A stretch of DNA of 64,000 bases. Origin: Chimonanthus salicifolius. Taxonomy: Eukaryota > Streptophyta > Magnoliopsida > Laurales > Calycanthaceae. Position numbers and translations under genes: made by a program. Numbering within the stretch: position 1 is the stretch's first letter; each line of letters opens with the position of its first letter. The notes beneath the pieces were generated by a model, which was given only the letters and a program-made list of their open reading frames with translations, was not told the origin of the DNA and made no database searches. Where the stretch lies: contig CM023539.1 in assembly GCA_013350335.1 (NCBI GenBank), forward strand, positions 24,979,043 through 25,043,042, given 5' to 3'. This document shows positions 12,808 to 24,324 of this stretch, piece after piece.

Positions 12808-12810
<3 letters not shown>

Positions 12811-12954
12811 ATTTTTTTTTTTTCATTTTTATATTTCATTGTTTTTCATTTTATTATAATATTTCAAATTTTATAAATTGTATCTCATTTGGCCAAACTG
12901 CCAATGTGTTCAATCATTAAAAGCATGCATTTCACGTTGGTAGCCAATCCATAG

Positions 12955-13085
12955 TGCCATACCAGAAAATATTACTGTGGGGAAACTAGGGATGCTTGGA
13001 ACTCCCACTTCCCAGAGTCCCACATCGAAAACTCTTAAAAACGTTGAGACCCCTTATACCTATAAATATGGGAAAGCAATAGCCA
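12955..13085 (+). mobile_element. LTR-like promoter segment interrupted by a solo LTR
   Basis: The segment holds CCCACATCGAAAACTC and a TATAAATA box at 13061-13068, a layout common in plant LTR or TRIM promoters. The 3.4-kb solo LTR that follows is flanked by AGCCA on each side, so the original sequence resumes at 16475-16560. This is an older insertion target. The family is not identified and there is no 5S rRNA-like block, so it is not a Cassandra TRIM. Confidence 0.35.
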
Positions 13086-13792
13086 TGTAATGCCCGCCCC
13101 ATTTTCACCGAAAATCAGAGTCTATTTTTTTTTTTTTTAAATTAAGAAGTGACAAAGGGCGCGGACGTCACGACGCGAGTTAAGTCCGAGCTTCTAAAGC
13201 CCGGCCCTTAACTGGCCAACCCCACGCGTGCGCAGAACGAACTCCACGAGAACGGTTCACGCGTAGAAAATAAGTCGCGGAATCTAATTACATGCGGAAC
13301 ATTATAATAGATACTATTCTACCAATTTTAGATAGAAGGGAAGATACATCATTAAATTACCAAAATACCCCCATGATTATAATTGTGTCTCAAAATGATA
13401 ACGTACAGAGTATAGTTCACACCATAGTAAGAAATCTAAATTATTACATGTAGACAAGCTAAGCTACTTAATTTACAACTTTTCCAAAATAAAACTTTGA
13501 TAAACAAAGTAGCCGCTTTCCCAAGCTCCTAAGCTTGGCTCCCGTCGCGTCCACCGTTTCCTCCGTCTCCTGCGTCATCAGCTAGGGTAGAAGTAGGGCG
13601 TTAGACAACGCGCCCAGTAGGACTCCGGGTAGGGCTATCACATGGATTAGTGATAACAAGCATACTTATAACAATATAATAAAATCATATGATGAATGCC
13701 ATGCCATGGGTGCCTATGTCATGTGTCCCACCCATCATCCATATCATCATAAATGTCATATCCCCCTTGTCGGCAAATCCTTGTCAATGTGT

Positions 13793-14030
13793 CCCCATGT
13801 TTGCTTCTCGGTCGCCCCGACGAAGCATGGACTCCAGTTATAGCATAACAAGTTATCCCCATGTCTGTTCTCGGTCTCCCCGACGGAGCATGGACTCCGG
13901 TTATAGCATATCAAGCTATTCCCCATGTCTGTTCTCGGTCGCCCCGACAGAGTATGGACTTCGATTATAGCATATCAAGCTATTCCCCATGTCTGTTCTC
14001 TGTCGCCCCGACGGAGCATGGACTCCGGTC
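13793..14030. repeat. 64-bp tandem repeat in the solo LTR, about 3.7 units
   Basis: Units starting CCCCATGT lie at 13793, 13857, 13921 and 13985, an exact 64-bp period. Each carries a GTCGCCCCGACGGAGCATGG core. The sister LTR at 41483 has two related units (42190-42298). Confidence 0.92.
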
Positions 14031-14100
14031 CCTTTATTTTCCCGCCCATGCCATGCATGAGATGTAAGTGCATTATGCTATGTAATATATATATGATTCA

Positions 14101-14220
14101 TATCACTAATATAAAATCCAAATCATTGGAATATACTTCATATCACTAATATAAAATCCATATCATTGGAATATACTTCATATCACTGATATAAAATCCA
14201 TATCACTGGAATATACTTCA
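14101..14220. repeat. 40-bp tandem repeat, 3 units
   Basis: Three units starting TATCACTRATATAAAATCCA lie at 14101, 14141 and 14181, followed by degraded shorter units to about 14285. They lie between the 64-bp array and the palindrome array. Confidence 0.9.
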
Positions 14221-14765
14221 TAGCCTTAAAAATATCATCCATAGCATTTAAATAAAATTCATAGCATTTAAAATATCATCCATAAAGTAAACCATATGAT
14301 TACCGAAATAAAATACGGAAACCATTACATACACATAATCCACGGCTTACAAAAAGGTAGGAATCCTACCGAATACTACTTAGCGTCCCTTTACTTTTCG
14401 TTTGATACTCCAGGTCGCCGATCGCGTACCGTTTGCGACGTCTCGATACCTTATTATACATTTTCCAAATTAGTCTATATCTTATCCATGATTAAGTCTC
14501 TAACTGATCATAGACCTAGGTCCATTAATGATCCTTAGCCATGTTACAAGATTATCATAAATCAGTCCTTAACTTAGCCTCTTTTCCATCGCTTTGATTA
14601 CATGCATAATTAAATCCATAACTGATCCACGCACTTAGGTTCATTAATAACTTACCAATCATGTCATAGGATCATTAAAGTCAGTCCCTTTAATTTAACA
14701 AAATTCCCATTTATCCTACCGGATTTATAGTGACCTCTGAAAATACTCAAAACTGTACATTTCAA

Positions 14766-15306
14766 TTCAGTCGACTGAATTTGGAGTTCAGTCGACTGAA
14801 TCACAGATTCAGTCAGCTGACTTTGAATCAGATTGTCTGTTTGTCTTGCCAGTTCAGTTTCAGTCGACTGAAATACACATTCAGTCGGCTGAACCATGGT
14901 TTGTACCCCTTTCAGTCGACTGAATCACAAATTTAGTCGGCTGACTTTGTATCAGGTTATCTGTTTGTTCTGCCGTTTTATTTTCAATCGACTGAATCCT
15001 AGATTCAGTCGGCTGAACTACCAACCATCCATTTACGTATTTATTAAGCATCCCTTCAGTCGACTGAATCATATATTCAGTCTGCTGAAACTTCCAGAAC
15101 CCTTTTCTTATCCGAGACATTTGTGTTCAGTCGACTGAATCGTCAGATTTAGTCGGCTGAAACTCCCAGAAACTCTTTCTATTATCAGCCACCATTATTT
15201 CAGTCGATTGAAACCCTTATTCAGTCGGCTGAAACTCCCAGAAACTCGTTTTCGATTCTTCCATTATCAGTTCAGTCGACTGAATTTTTGATTCAGTCGA
15301 CTGACT
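14766..15306. repeat. Array of TTCAGTCGACTGAA palindromes
   Basis: About eight modules, each usually a perfect or near-perfect 14-bp palindrome TTCAGTCGACTGAA, a 4-8 bp spacer, then a variant ATTCAGTCGGCTGA. Modules are separated by 25-50 bp of non-repeated sequence. Variants such as CAATCGACTGAA and CAGTCGATTGAA are single C-to-T or G-to-A changes. The same motif array is at 34377-34970. Confidence 0.93.
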
Positions 15307-16562
15307 GTTTTGTCAGTCTTCTCCATTGCATACTTTGTACACCCTTTCTTCGTGATTTCCTTAAAAATATTCCATTCTTAAACCATTAAAACTTAATATC
15401 TTGTTTAGAGATACTTACAATCCGTGGCTCTCCCGGTTGTCTCTTGCTCCTCTTGTTCCTTAGCCTTTCTCCTTCTTCTTTCTCCTTGATGCTTGGCCAA
15501 TGGTGAGCTTGATCAAGGTAAGGTTACCAAGGTTTGGGTTCGGCTAATGGTAGGGTTAGATTTTGAGGGAGAGAGAGAGAGAGAAGGAGGGGATGGAGAA
15601 AATATTTCAAGCTTGGGTCCTCTTCTTTCCTTCTAAGTCTCTTTCTCTTCTTTTCTCTTTAGTGTTTTCTTTGGAAGAGAGGGGAGGACGGTTTTGGAAG
15701 AGATGCAGAGATGGAAGAGAGATGAGGGAAATGAGATGGAAAACCATCTCCCATGTAACCTTGGTCTTGACTCCATCGACCAAGCAATCATGAAGGGGGG
15801 TATGGCCTTGCATGCCCCCGAATCTTAGGGCCATTGTCCCCTTAGTGGGGGTGGTTGGGATGAGGTGGAACCAGCACCCATTCTAATGAGTTTGGTGAGT
15901 CAAATAAGATGGAAATCATCTTAACTCACCCCTTTTTTTTTCCTATGTAACTCACTCCCCTCTTGACTCACTTAATTATTTAATTTTAATTCCATTAAAT
16001 TCCTTAATTCTTCTCCATGAATCCATCCATGGTTGATCAAGTCAACCATGGTGGTCGGCCCCACCTTTTCCTTGGTCCACACGCCACCTCACTTGGTGAG
16101 GTGGAGGTGGGCCCCACTTGGTTAGGCCATCTTAATCATCTCATTATTAACTTAGGTGGGTTTAATTTCAATTCAACCCTTTCCATCAATCGGGTCATCA
16201 TTGGGCCCATGGCCCAATTAATTTATTTTCTACCTTTTACCTAAAAGTTTGAATCATTTTGATCCATTGGGTCCCACATGGTTATCGGGCCCACTTTGAC
16301 CATTATTGACCCTTTAAATGGGTTCCATCCAATCCATGGTCCATTGGACCATACTTGGGCCTTTGCCCCAAAATTTGATCCATTTAACATCCATAATATC
16401 AAAATTCCAATTTTTCCATTATTAAAATAAATAAATGCCATATATATATTGATTTAAAAATTCGGGCTATTACAAGCCAAGTCCCAGGCTCCCAACTCCA
16501 CTCTCGGCTACAGAAAGTTGAGTTTGGTAAGCTGGCCTTTAGAGGCCGGCTCATGATGAATA

Positions 16563-16735
16563 GTTTTGACATTGGTAAAAACGCGATTTTAAAGCTTTTT
16601 AATCATTTTTCGCATTAAAAATGTGATTTTAATGGTAAAATCCCGTTAAAAATGACAGTGATGATAAAATCATGTTTTTAACACGAAAACGTTAAATTGC
16701 CATTATTTTCATTGTAAGAACCAAAATACCGGCGG
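16563..16735. repeat. Right arm of a possible long-inverted-repeat element
   Basis: Read on minus, this shows ATGGCAATTTAACG, AAACATGATTTTATCA and repeated AACGGGATTTTA blocks similar to 12296-12420. If real, the two arms bound an older element later invaded by the (TA)n repeat and the solo LTR. Low identity keeps this tentative. Confidence 0.3.
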
Positions 16736-17775
16736 GATTTGTTACATTGCTTTCCACTACAATCACAAGCCTCTGTTTGTGATTTGTCTATGTACGTCTA
16801 ATGATTATTTTATGATTCTCCATGTCATTTTAAGTGAGAGAATAATGGACAATGGATCGCCATCGGGATGGGAATAATTGGGTAGGATTTTTGTGGGATT
16901 TGATGGGTCAAAGTTTGACTTGGGTTTTTGGATATGTGTTTGGACTAAAAGGAGAGTTTAATTGGATATTGAGTCATTGGGAATGGATTTAGGGTCATTT
17001 AGTGGATGGGACCCACAACAATATCCTGATCATCCAATTCCAATAAAATGATGGGATAACTAGATGGGGTGTAACTAGGGTGTCCACAATAAAATCTGTC
17101 CAAGAAATCCGACTAACCTACTTGATCAAATCTGTTCATGATGTGCCTGCATCAAGTTGTCTTCTACGAGTAAATTGGATTAAGAAGGTTCAATGAATGT
17201 CGAATCGAATTAGTGTCGGATTTAAGTCCAATCATACATATGATCATTAAAATTGCATTTAATTGTGGATCTCATTTAATTGCGTTATTCACATTCGAAA
17301 TAACAATACCACGTTCTTTTGCGTTTGATTGAACAATTAATTTCTTCTGTGAATTGTGCCATGTTTCCTTTATGTAGAGTGATCTAGAGAAATGAGAGTT
17401 GGTTTTCATTGAGATTCTATCATTGAAATCCTTGATCTTGTCTAAAATCCCAGATCTAAAATTTATCTTATTATGACGGTCTAAGTACATTAAAACCGAC
17501 TATACCCATCATCACAAATTCATCAAATTTAGTGAGCTTAAAACTGTGATTTCAATCTAAGGTAGTATTTTTAAAATATCACATTTACGTTTATATATAA
17601 ACAAGTGACTCATTATATTTGTCTAAAGTAGAGTCCACATACGATACAAAATTTTGAAGACTAAAAGGTATTTTTTAATCATCAAAATTTAGATAGCTTA
17701 TAAAACATAGTTTTATTCATTTAATTAAGTTGATGTTTTTACATTTCATATCTATCTTTACATATTCGCAACTGA
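16736..17775. other. Intergenic stretch, no gene seen
   Basis: No motif-bearing open frame and no repeat boundary. It may contain the decayed 5' LTR or leader of the gypsy element that follows, but no PBS or TG...CA pair could be found. Confidence 0.45.
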
Positions 17776-18540
17776 GCAAGTCACTCCGGAGGTAGGAGAT
17801 GCCTCTGGTACTCACTCTTTTGGCCGTGGGGCACACTGTGGAGGCTCATCAGGAGACGATAAAGACCAAACAATCACAACTCGTATGGCTCGTCTAGATT
17901 TCCCACGTTTCGACGGAACTGATCGTCGGGATGGATTTATAGAGCTGAACAATTCTTCCTCCTCCAACAGACACCAATGACACAAAGATTGTTGATGGCT
18001 TCTTTATACTTGGAGGGAAAGGCCCTACAATGGTTCCAATGGATGGAGAGATCCAATGCAATTGTGAGTTTGGTGAACTTCACAAAGGGTCTTCTCATGC
18101 GGTTTGGACCTTCACCGTATGAAGACGCCAGTGCCTCTCTAACCAAATTAAGGCAGACTTTGACGGTGGAAGACTATCAAACTTGGTTTGAGGATCTTGT
18201 AAATCGAACATCAGCTTGAATGAATCCTTTATGCTCAACTTCTTTCTGGGAGGTTTACAAGAGGACATTCGTCTGAGTGTCCGTATGCTACAACCATGCA
18301 CCATGTCCGATGCGGTGGGGTTGGCGTGTCTACAAGAAGAGAGATCAATTTAAGACGGAGGAGGTCTCTGTTTGAGGCCAACCGACCCAGTCCAACTGTC
18401 AACACCGACCCACCCAAACTACCTACTCCTGTCATCAAACGACTCACTCCAATGGAAATGAAGGAAAAACGTGCAAAAGGGTTGTGTTACAATTGTGATG
18501 AGAAGTTTGCACCAGGGCATAAGTGTCGATCACAGTAGTT
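17776..18540 (+). pseudogene. Ty3/gypsy gag remnant
   Basis: The start of a gypsy polyprotein: RLDFPRFDGTD near 17893-17925, a frame change near 17940-17975, then GKALQWFQWMERSNAIVS and LRMRFGP-type gag sequence to about 18218. A TGA follows at 18218, then in other frames a leucine-rich gag tail (FFLGGLQEDIRLSVRMLQP) and a zinc knuckle CYNCDEKFAPGHKC near 18485-18527, with a TAG at 18538. The C-X2-C...GHXC knuckle and FQWM block are typical of plant chromoviruses. Gag packages the element RNA; here at least two frame breaks make it inactive. Confidence 0.85.
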
Positions 18541-18960
18541 GTTCTTGATAAAGGGGAGTTGGCCTGAGGACATTGGAGAAGCCGATTCCGAAAGTGAGGA
18601 TTCCATTGACACTGAAGAACCAGAAATATCACTACATGCTGTCACTAGAAGCCCGTCTCCTCAAACTATGCGGGTGAATGGATCATTACAACAATTGGCA
18701 ATTATGATTCTAGTGGACTCAAGAAGTATTCATAACTTCTTAAGTCCAAGAATAACACTGAAGACGGGCCTTCGCATTTCAAAATACGCAAGGTTTAGTG
18801 TAGTGGTTGCTAATGGTGATCAAGTCCAGTGTGAGGGGACTTGTATGGGGGTGCGAATCCAAGTACAAGAGGTTACTGTTAAAGCCAACTTCTACTCATT
18901 GCAACTGAGTGGTTATGACGTTGTACTTGGGGCCAATGGCTGCGGATTTTGGGGCTAGTT
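18541..18960 (+). pseudogene. Gypsy aspartic protease remnant
   Basis: Continues in frame from the gag stop as an acidic linker (DSESEDSIDTEEPEIS) and then a retropepsin-like domain. The active-site motif reads VDSRSIHNFLS, where the family has D-S/T-G followed by STHNF, so the essential glycine after DS is arginine. The domain continues with VVVANGDQVQCEG and ends at LGANGCGFWG, where the family has LG.-.WL. The lost glycine means the protease would not work. A stop follows at 18957-18959. Confidence 0.8.
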
Positions 18961-20500
18961 TCATGGGATTTCTCCAAGCTGACCATCCAGTTCAATATTG
19001 GGGGCCGCTCACACTTATGGTATGGGAAGGAAGGTCAAGATCTTTTGCTCCTCAAGGAAGACATGGCCAAACACTTGTGTCCCAAACGAAACCCCAGTTA
19101 CCTACTTCAAATCTTTTCCATTGTATCAGAACAACTCGGCATACAAATCATCCCTAGTGTTGTTGAGGAACTTCTCAACAATTATGCAGTTCTCTTCGAA
19201 GTACCTCGAGGTCTGCAACCTATTCGCTCACATGACCAACGCATCCCCCTTTTGCCAGACGCCAACCCAGACAGTGTGAGACCTTACTGATATCTTTATT
19301 ATCAAAAGGATGAGATTGAAAAGTTAGTTGGCGAACTCCTACAGAGTGGGGTAATACATCCAAACCAAAGCCCCTTTTCATCCCAGGTGTTATTGGTCCA
19401 TAAGAACGATGGCTCATGGAGGCTATGCATAGACTACCGAGCCCTTAATCAGCAAACAGTTAAGGACAAGTTTCCAATACCAATCATTGAGGAATTGCTA
19501 GACGAATTACGTGGTGCTCGGGTCTTCTCTAAACTTGATCTATGATCTAGATATCATCAAATTCGGGTCTGCCATGAAGACGTACCCAAGATGGCTTTCC
19601 GAACTCATGAAGGTCATTGCAAGTTCCTTGTAATGCCCTTTGGGTTCACCAACACCCCTCAACTTTCCAGAGTTTAATGAATGAGATATTTCGGCCCTAC
19701 CTACTACAGTTTGTTTTGGTGTTCTTTGATGACATCCTAGTCTACAATGCTTCTCTAGATGACCATCTGACACACGTGAAATGTGTGTTGGACACTCTCA
19801 GGCACCACCAATTATTCTCCAAGCGAAGTGTCGGTTTGGATGCTCAAGCGTGGATTATTTGGGCCACATCATCTCGCATGATGGAGTGGCAGCTGACTCG
19901 GACAAGGTATATTGTATGATGGAGTGGCCGATACCAAAGACAATCCGCAAGTTGAGAGGATTTCTGGGTCTCACTAGTTACTACCGATGGTTCATCAGAG
20001 ATTATGGGAAGATTGCTAGGCCACTCACAGAACTACTAAAAAATAACTCATTTGATTGGTCAGAGGAGGCTACTACCACATTTGAAGAACTTAAACAGGC
20101 CATGAGCACTCCACCAATGTTGGCCTTGCCTAACCTTCAACAAGTGTTCCATGTTGAGTGCGATGCCTCAAGCGTGGGGGTTGGGGCTGTCCTTACTCAA
20201 CTTGGATGACCATTGGCCTTCTTTAGTAGAGCCTTAAAACGCAAGTCACTCTTCCTATCTGTATATGAGAAAGAGCTTCTCGCATTAGTCCTAGTTGTAT
20301 GAAAATGGAGGCCTTACTTGTTAGGATGCCAATTTGTGGTGAAAACAGATCAAAGAAGTCTTAAGTTCCTTTTGGAACAGAAAATTGGCACATCTATGAA
20401 ACAACAGTGGATTTCCAAACTTTTCGACTATGATTTTAGCATTGAGTATCGTAGCAGCCAATCTAACACCGTTGCGGACGCATCATCAAGGAAAGATGGT
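18961..20500 (+). pseudogene. Gypsy reverse transcriptase and RNase H remnant
   Basis: The reverse transcriptase is readable across several frames: [41 protein letters not shown] (near 19378-19445), [20 protein letters not shown] followed by a TGA at 19543, then MPFGFTN and the catalytic box VFFDDILVYN (near 19718-19748). A frame change near 19830 leads to the connection segment with FLGLTSYYRWFI. RNase H follows as FSRALKRKSLFLSVYEKELLALV with stops at 20206 and 20300, then KTDQRSLKFLLEQ and the ADASSRK end at about 20490. Although FDDI is intact, multiple stops and shifts abolish function. Confidence 0.88.
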
Positions 20501-21890
20501 GAGTTACTGCAAATATCATCTCCGGTACCTTCTTGGATCGATAAGTTGCGAGAAGAGCATGCAACGGATCTGTATGTTCAACATCTGCTCACCCAACTCA
20601 ACGACGGGTCGTTGGACTCCACTCGCTACATAGTACATTGTGGCATCTTGTTTTACAAAGGACGGTTCTATCTATCTCCGCAATCCTCCAGGAAAAGGCA
20701 GGTTCTGGTGCACATGCACGACAGTCCCTTGGGTGGTCATTCAGGTTACCATAAGACATATCATCGTTTGAAGCGCGAGTTTTTCTAGCGTGGTATGCGT
20801 AGGGATGCTCAGGAGTATATCAAGCAGTGTGAGCCGTATCAAAGAAACAAAGGTGAAAATGTACATCCGACAGGGTTATTGCAACCGTTGGACATTCCAT
20901 CCGAGATTTGGACATCCATCTCTATGGATTTTATAGAAGGGTTGCCTCCATCAATGGGTAAAAGCACGATCATGGTAGTAGTGGACTGCTTCTCCAAATA
21001 TGCTTATTTTATGGTGTTATCCCATCATTATACTGCATTAACGGTGGCCCAGGTGTTCGTAGATCACATCTTCAAGTTACACGATATGCCTACCTCAATT
21101 GTTAGTGATCAGGTTCCTGTATTTCTCAACGTATTTAGGAAGCAAGGTGCTACCCTCAACATGAGTTCAGCCTCCCACCCTCAATCTAATGACTAAACGG
21201 AGGTGTTTAACAAGTGTGTCGAGCACTATTTACAAAGTTTTTGTGGCCTTTGGCCTAATGAGTGGAGCTGGTGGTTAAGTTTGACCGAGTATTGGTACAA
21301 TACTAATACTCATTCATCCACTAAAGTTACCCCATTTGAAGCAGTGTACGGCCGGCCTCCATCACAATTGGTCTCCTATGTTAAAGCACAACCAAAGTGG
21401 ACTCTATTGATTAAGAGCTTAAGAGTCGAGAAACGATCTTGCAAATGTTAAAGGAAAACCTCGTCAACGCACAAGAATGTATGAAAACTTTTGCGGACAG
21501 ACGATGCACCGAACGATCATTTGAGGTTGGTGACTGGGTGTTCCTTCGTCTCCAGCCTTATAGACAACAATCTCTTAATTTTAGGCGAAATGCCAAAATC
21601 GCATCCAAGTTTTATGTTCCGTTCAAGGTCCTGCAAAAATTTGAAACTGTGGCTTACAAACTTGATCTTCCCGACTCGTGTCGAATTCATCCAGTCTTTC
21701 ATGTCTGCTGTCTAAAAAGTCGAATTGGGGACAATACCCTATGGAAATTGGCCCTTCCTGCTACGGATCCTGAGGGTGATGCAGTCCTTATGACCTACCA
21801 AAAGTGTTTGTCTATATCCATTTATGTACCAGTCCTTTCAAGAAATTGGAGTATTCTTGAAAGAATGGTAAATGTGTGTATCATGTTTTA
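20501..21890 (+). pseudogene. Gypsy integrase remnant
   Basis: The N-terminal HHCC zinc region reads HDSPLGGHSGYHKTYHRL, a TAG at 20786, then CEPYQRNKG, where the family's second cysteine (CxxCQR.K) is tyrosine. The core follows with SMDFIEGLP and FSKYAYFM, the second catalytic Asp in IVSDQ, and SHPQSND just before a TAA at 21195 and the expected Glu. The tail has EAVYGRPPSQLV, VGDWVFLRLQPYR near 21525-21563 and CRIHPVFHVCCLK. A convincing chromodomain is not visible after 21720. The element is dead; no flanking LTR pair or target duplication was found. Confidence 0.85.
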
Positions 21891-22400
21891 GGTAATAACA
21901 TGACATCGGGCATAAGATCTGTGCATGTAGCGTCATACTTCATTTCCAAATGCTCGGTAACCATATTTCAGAAATAGGAAATGAATGTATGATCAGTGTG
22001 CCTTGTGTCTCATTTCAACATTCGTTAAGTGTATACATTATGTGGAATGACTCATGTTCATAAACACCCTCCCTATGCTTAAGCCTAAAAATGTCGCATC
22101 TCATGACATCACACACTTGGGAAATATACTTAAATAGGTGAATTAAATGTGCCCAAGAATCTTGGATTGATTTTGATCCAGAAAAGAGATCTGTAATACA
22201 TGGTCTGTGCTTATCTTCAGAATGGTGAATTGAATCTTCAAATGGCACAGATGAGGTGTGAATGTATATATTATCACTGGCATTCAAAGATGTAGAAGCA
22301 AAGTTTGATGAACTATGAACATCACAAGCATACACACACACATACCCAGTCTTCCTTCATTTTAAAAACCCAGGTCGAAGGATAGACTAGTCGGAGGGAC
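21891..22400. other. Intergenic stretch, no gene identified
   Basis: A 108-codon minus-strand open frame at 22015-22341 has no recognisable motif. A CA-rich run is near 22330. The right part (22370-22520) holds several GTCGGTA/CGACC motifs like those in the Sire LTR U3, so part of this may be retroelement sequence. Confidence 0.35.
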
Positions 22401-22416
22401 AAATAGGTCGGTACTG

Positions 22417-23007
22417 TTGGAATTCAAAACACTGTCTAAAAAGGGGAAAAATCGAAAAGGGAGACATGTCGGTATATATCTACATATCGACTCAGACAGG
22501 TCGTTGGTCACGACCGATCGGTATATCAGAAATAGTAAGTTAAAAGGGTCTTTTTCTACGAAAAACGATAGATCAGTTCAAATCATTGTTTCTTCTCCCA
22601 CTGAGCTCTGGCGATTTCCCTCTCCCCTCCCGTGCCCTAGACCAGCCATTAGGATCTTCCGGAGCAAAATCTCACCGGAAAACCTTAGGGTGTTTGCTTC
22701 CTTCAATTCCAGAAGCAAAGGTGTCACGGTTTTTATGAGATTTAGTGATCGAAAAGCCTTGGTCAGCTCTTCCCCTGCAACCATGCCGCAAAAGGAGACA
22801 ATTAAATCTCGGTCTTCGACCACCGGAAAAATCCCTGAGACCAGACCCCATTTCCTCAGGAGATCACCTAGGTTCGCACAGGATGTTCTTGAATCCAGGG
22901 CTGCCGGCTCTGCTGAGACGAGTACCCCTTGCAAAAAAACCACTGCCTCAAATGTTGAATCCAACCTAGGAGCTAAAAAAGAAGTGATCTTAATCGAGGA
23001 TCCGTAA
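22417..23007 (+). CDS. Unidentified 196-codon ORF, possibly the post-pol ORF of a Sire element
   Basis: An uninterrupted frame encodes a basic, Ser/Thr-rich protein with a segment RPHFLRRSPRFAQDVLES and an acidic end before TAA. The frame beyond the stop, to about 23165, encodes a charged heptad-like stretch (EIQSLRQKN, EKVSLLERSLDDLEELV) that could form a coiled coil. Sireviruses often carry an extra ORF with basic and coiled-coil regions between pol and the 3' LTR, and the Sire 3' LTR lies 1.3 kb downstream on the same strand. The assignment rests on position and composition only; no specific homology is recognised. Confidence 0.35.
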   Translation: MEFKTLSKKGKNRKGRHVGIYLHIDSDRSLVTTDRYIRNSKLKGSFSTKNDRSVQIIVSSPTELWRFPSPLPCPRPAIRIFRSKISPENLRVFASFNSRSKGVTVFMRFSDRKALVSSSPATMPQKETIKSRSSTTGKIPETRPHFLRRSPRFAQDVLESRAAGSAETSTPCKKTTASNVESNLGAKKEVILIEDP

Positions 23008-23165
23008 AAGGAAAAAGCACGTATGTCTGAGGTATTTCTGAAAGAAATTCAATCTCTTCGACAAAAGAATATCCCTCTTGATGAAAAAGTCTCCTTGCTT
23101 GAAAGGAGTTTGGATGACCTTGAAGAATTAGTATACGAGATCAGTGGTGGTTGTTCAGAAACTCC

Positions 23166-24324
23166 ATGAAGATAATATTGTTCCTAGATCTCAACGAACA
23201 TCTTCCTCAGATGAATCAACTTAGTATAGTTTTTTTTTTCATGGAAAACTATACTTCTGATATTTTGATGCCCCTCCTCCCCTCTGAATCATATGTAATG
23301 ACCATACTAATCAATGAAATGATTATTTTAGTATGTGTGTTGATTTGATGCATTTTGTCGTCTATGTCATGTCTATTGTTACATGGATTTTTTAAAACTG
23401 ACTAACATGCAGGTTGTTAGGGAGATAGAGATCTGGCTGTGAAATTGTACATACTTTGGAGAATGGGGGAGCACAAAATATGTTCTATTTAGCAGATGTC
23501 ACTGGTCATGACAGTATGAGGAGGACGATTAATACGAGCTTGAACAGAAAGCTTGGAGGAAAAAAAAAAAAAACTTACAAGCAGCTAAGTTTATGGGGGA
23601 TCTGAGTCGAAGAATGCTATAGAAAATAGCTTGGAGAATAGGGGAGAAAAACTCCAAGTAGGAAGCTGGGAAAATGGCTTGACCCCACGCGAAGGAAGAG
23701 AAAAACAGTAATGCATGAGATATGCATTAGACTGTCGGGAAGGTTAAAATGAGTTGGAAGAAAAACTCATGAAGCATTAAATGCAAGATGCTTGGAGGAG
23801 TGCTTAAAACTCAATGTCAGCCTACTAATCTTTGTCAATTGAATGACAAAATGGGGAAGAAATTAGTAGAAGATAAAATACATCAAAGCCAATAGATAAA
23901 GGGAGAATGTCTATGCTTGGAGTTTGGGAGATCACACTCAAAGAAGATTGGGGGAGAAATCTTCTTCGAGAAATATTCTCAACACAGATAGCTTGGATAA
24001 GCTATATGGGTAGTGTTGGTCACTAGGAAATCAGAGAATATGGAGGAGCTTGAATACAGATCTTGTTTAGTCCATGAATGCATTTCTATGTTTTGGGACT
24101 AATCCCTCTAATGATTGTCTAGTGTTGTTTGCTTATGTACTTGAACAGGAAATGAAATGAAGCAAGCTGAACAAAATATGCGAAGACCATAGCCTTGTTT
24201 TTCCATTTGAATATGTATATGTAATCAATGTAATATTTTTTGTATTCAAATGTGTTGTAATAATGGTGGGCTTGTAAATGGGTTAGCTTCTAGGTTTTGT
24301 CATGAAATTGACAAAAGGGGAGAT
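23166..24324 (+). mobile_element. Internal 3' non-coding region of a Sire element, ending in a polypurine tract
   Basis: This region is purine-rich, with several GGGGGAGAAA-like tracts (such as 23461-23475, 23636-23650 and 23945-23957). It ends with TTTTGTCATGAAATTGACAA and the polypurine tract AAAAGGGGAGAT directly before the LTR at 24325. The last 100 bases match the piece before the LTR at 9797. Multiple internal polypurine tracts are a known feature of Sireviruses. Confidence 0.6.

Larger units (their letters stand above)
13582..15418 (-). other. Candidate leader intron inside the solo LTR
   Basis: On the LTR sense strand a donor GTAAGTATC starts at 15418, directly after a purine-rich leader. 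The sequence CTACTTCTACCCTAG ends at 13582 and forms an acceptor. The other three long gypsy LTRs have a donor/acceptor pair at matching places, with spans of 1.5-1.9 kb. The splice sites are seen; actual splicing is inferred. Confidence 0.4.
13086..16474 (-). mobile_element. Solo LTR of a long-LTR gypsy retrotransposon
   Basis: The 3389-bp block starts TGTAATGCCCGCCCC and ends CGGGCTATTACA, with the 5-bp target duplication AGCCA on both sides (13081-13085 and 16475-16479). There is no internal domain, so it is a solo LTR left by LTR-LTR recombination. Sister copies are at 27330-29989, 32956-36223 and 41483-45111. The minus-strand sense is inferred from the sister at 27330, whose end is followed by a Met-tRNA primer-binding site. 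The terminal pattern and long length fit chromovirus (Tekay/Del-like) LTRs. It contains 64-bp and 40-bp tandem repeats and an array of TTCAGTCGACTGAA palindromes. Confidence 0.85.

Noticed and set aside
12955..13085. Cassandra-type TRIM LTR
   Set aside because: The TATA and CCCACATCG context is suggestive, but there is no 5S rRNA-like block.
14766..15306. Regularly recurring palindromes that resemble a CRISPR array
   Set aside because: Units are paired and unevenly spaced, lie inside a TSD-flanked plant LTR, and are accompanied by eukaryotic genes with introns; no cas genes are present.
22015..22341. 108-codon minus-strand open frame
   Set aside because: No motif, no splice or promoter context, and no homologue that I recognise; left as non-coding.
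22578..22964. 128-codon minus-strand open frame
   Set aside because: Antisense shadow of the plus-strand ORF at 22417-23007.
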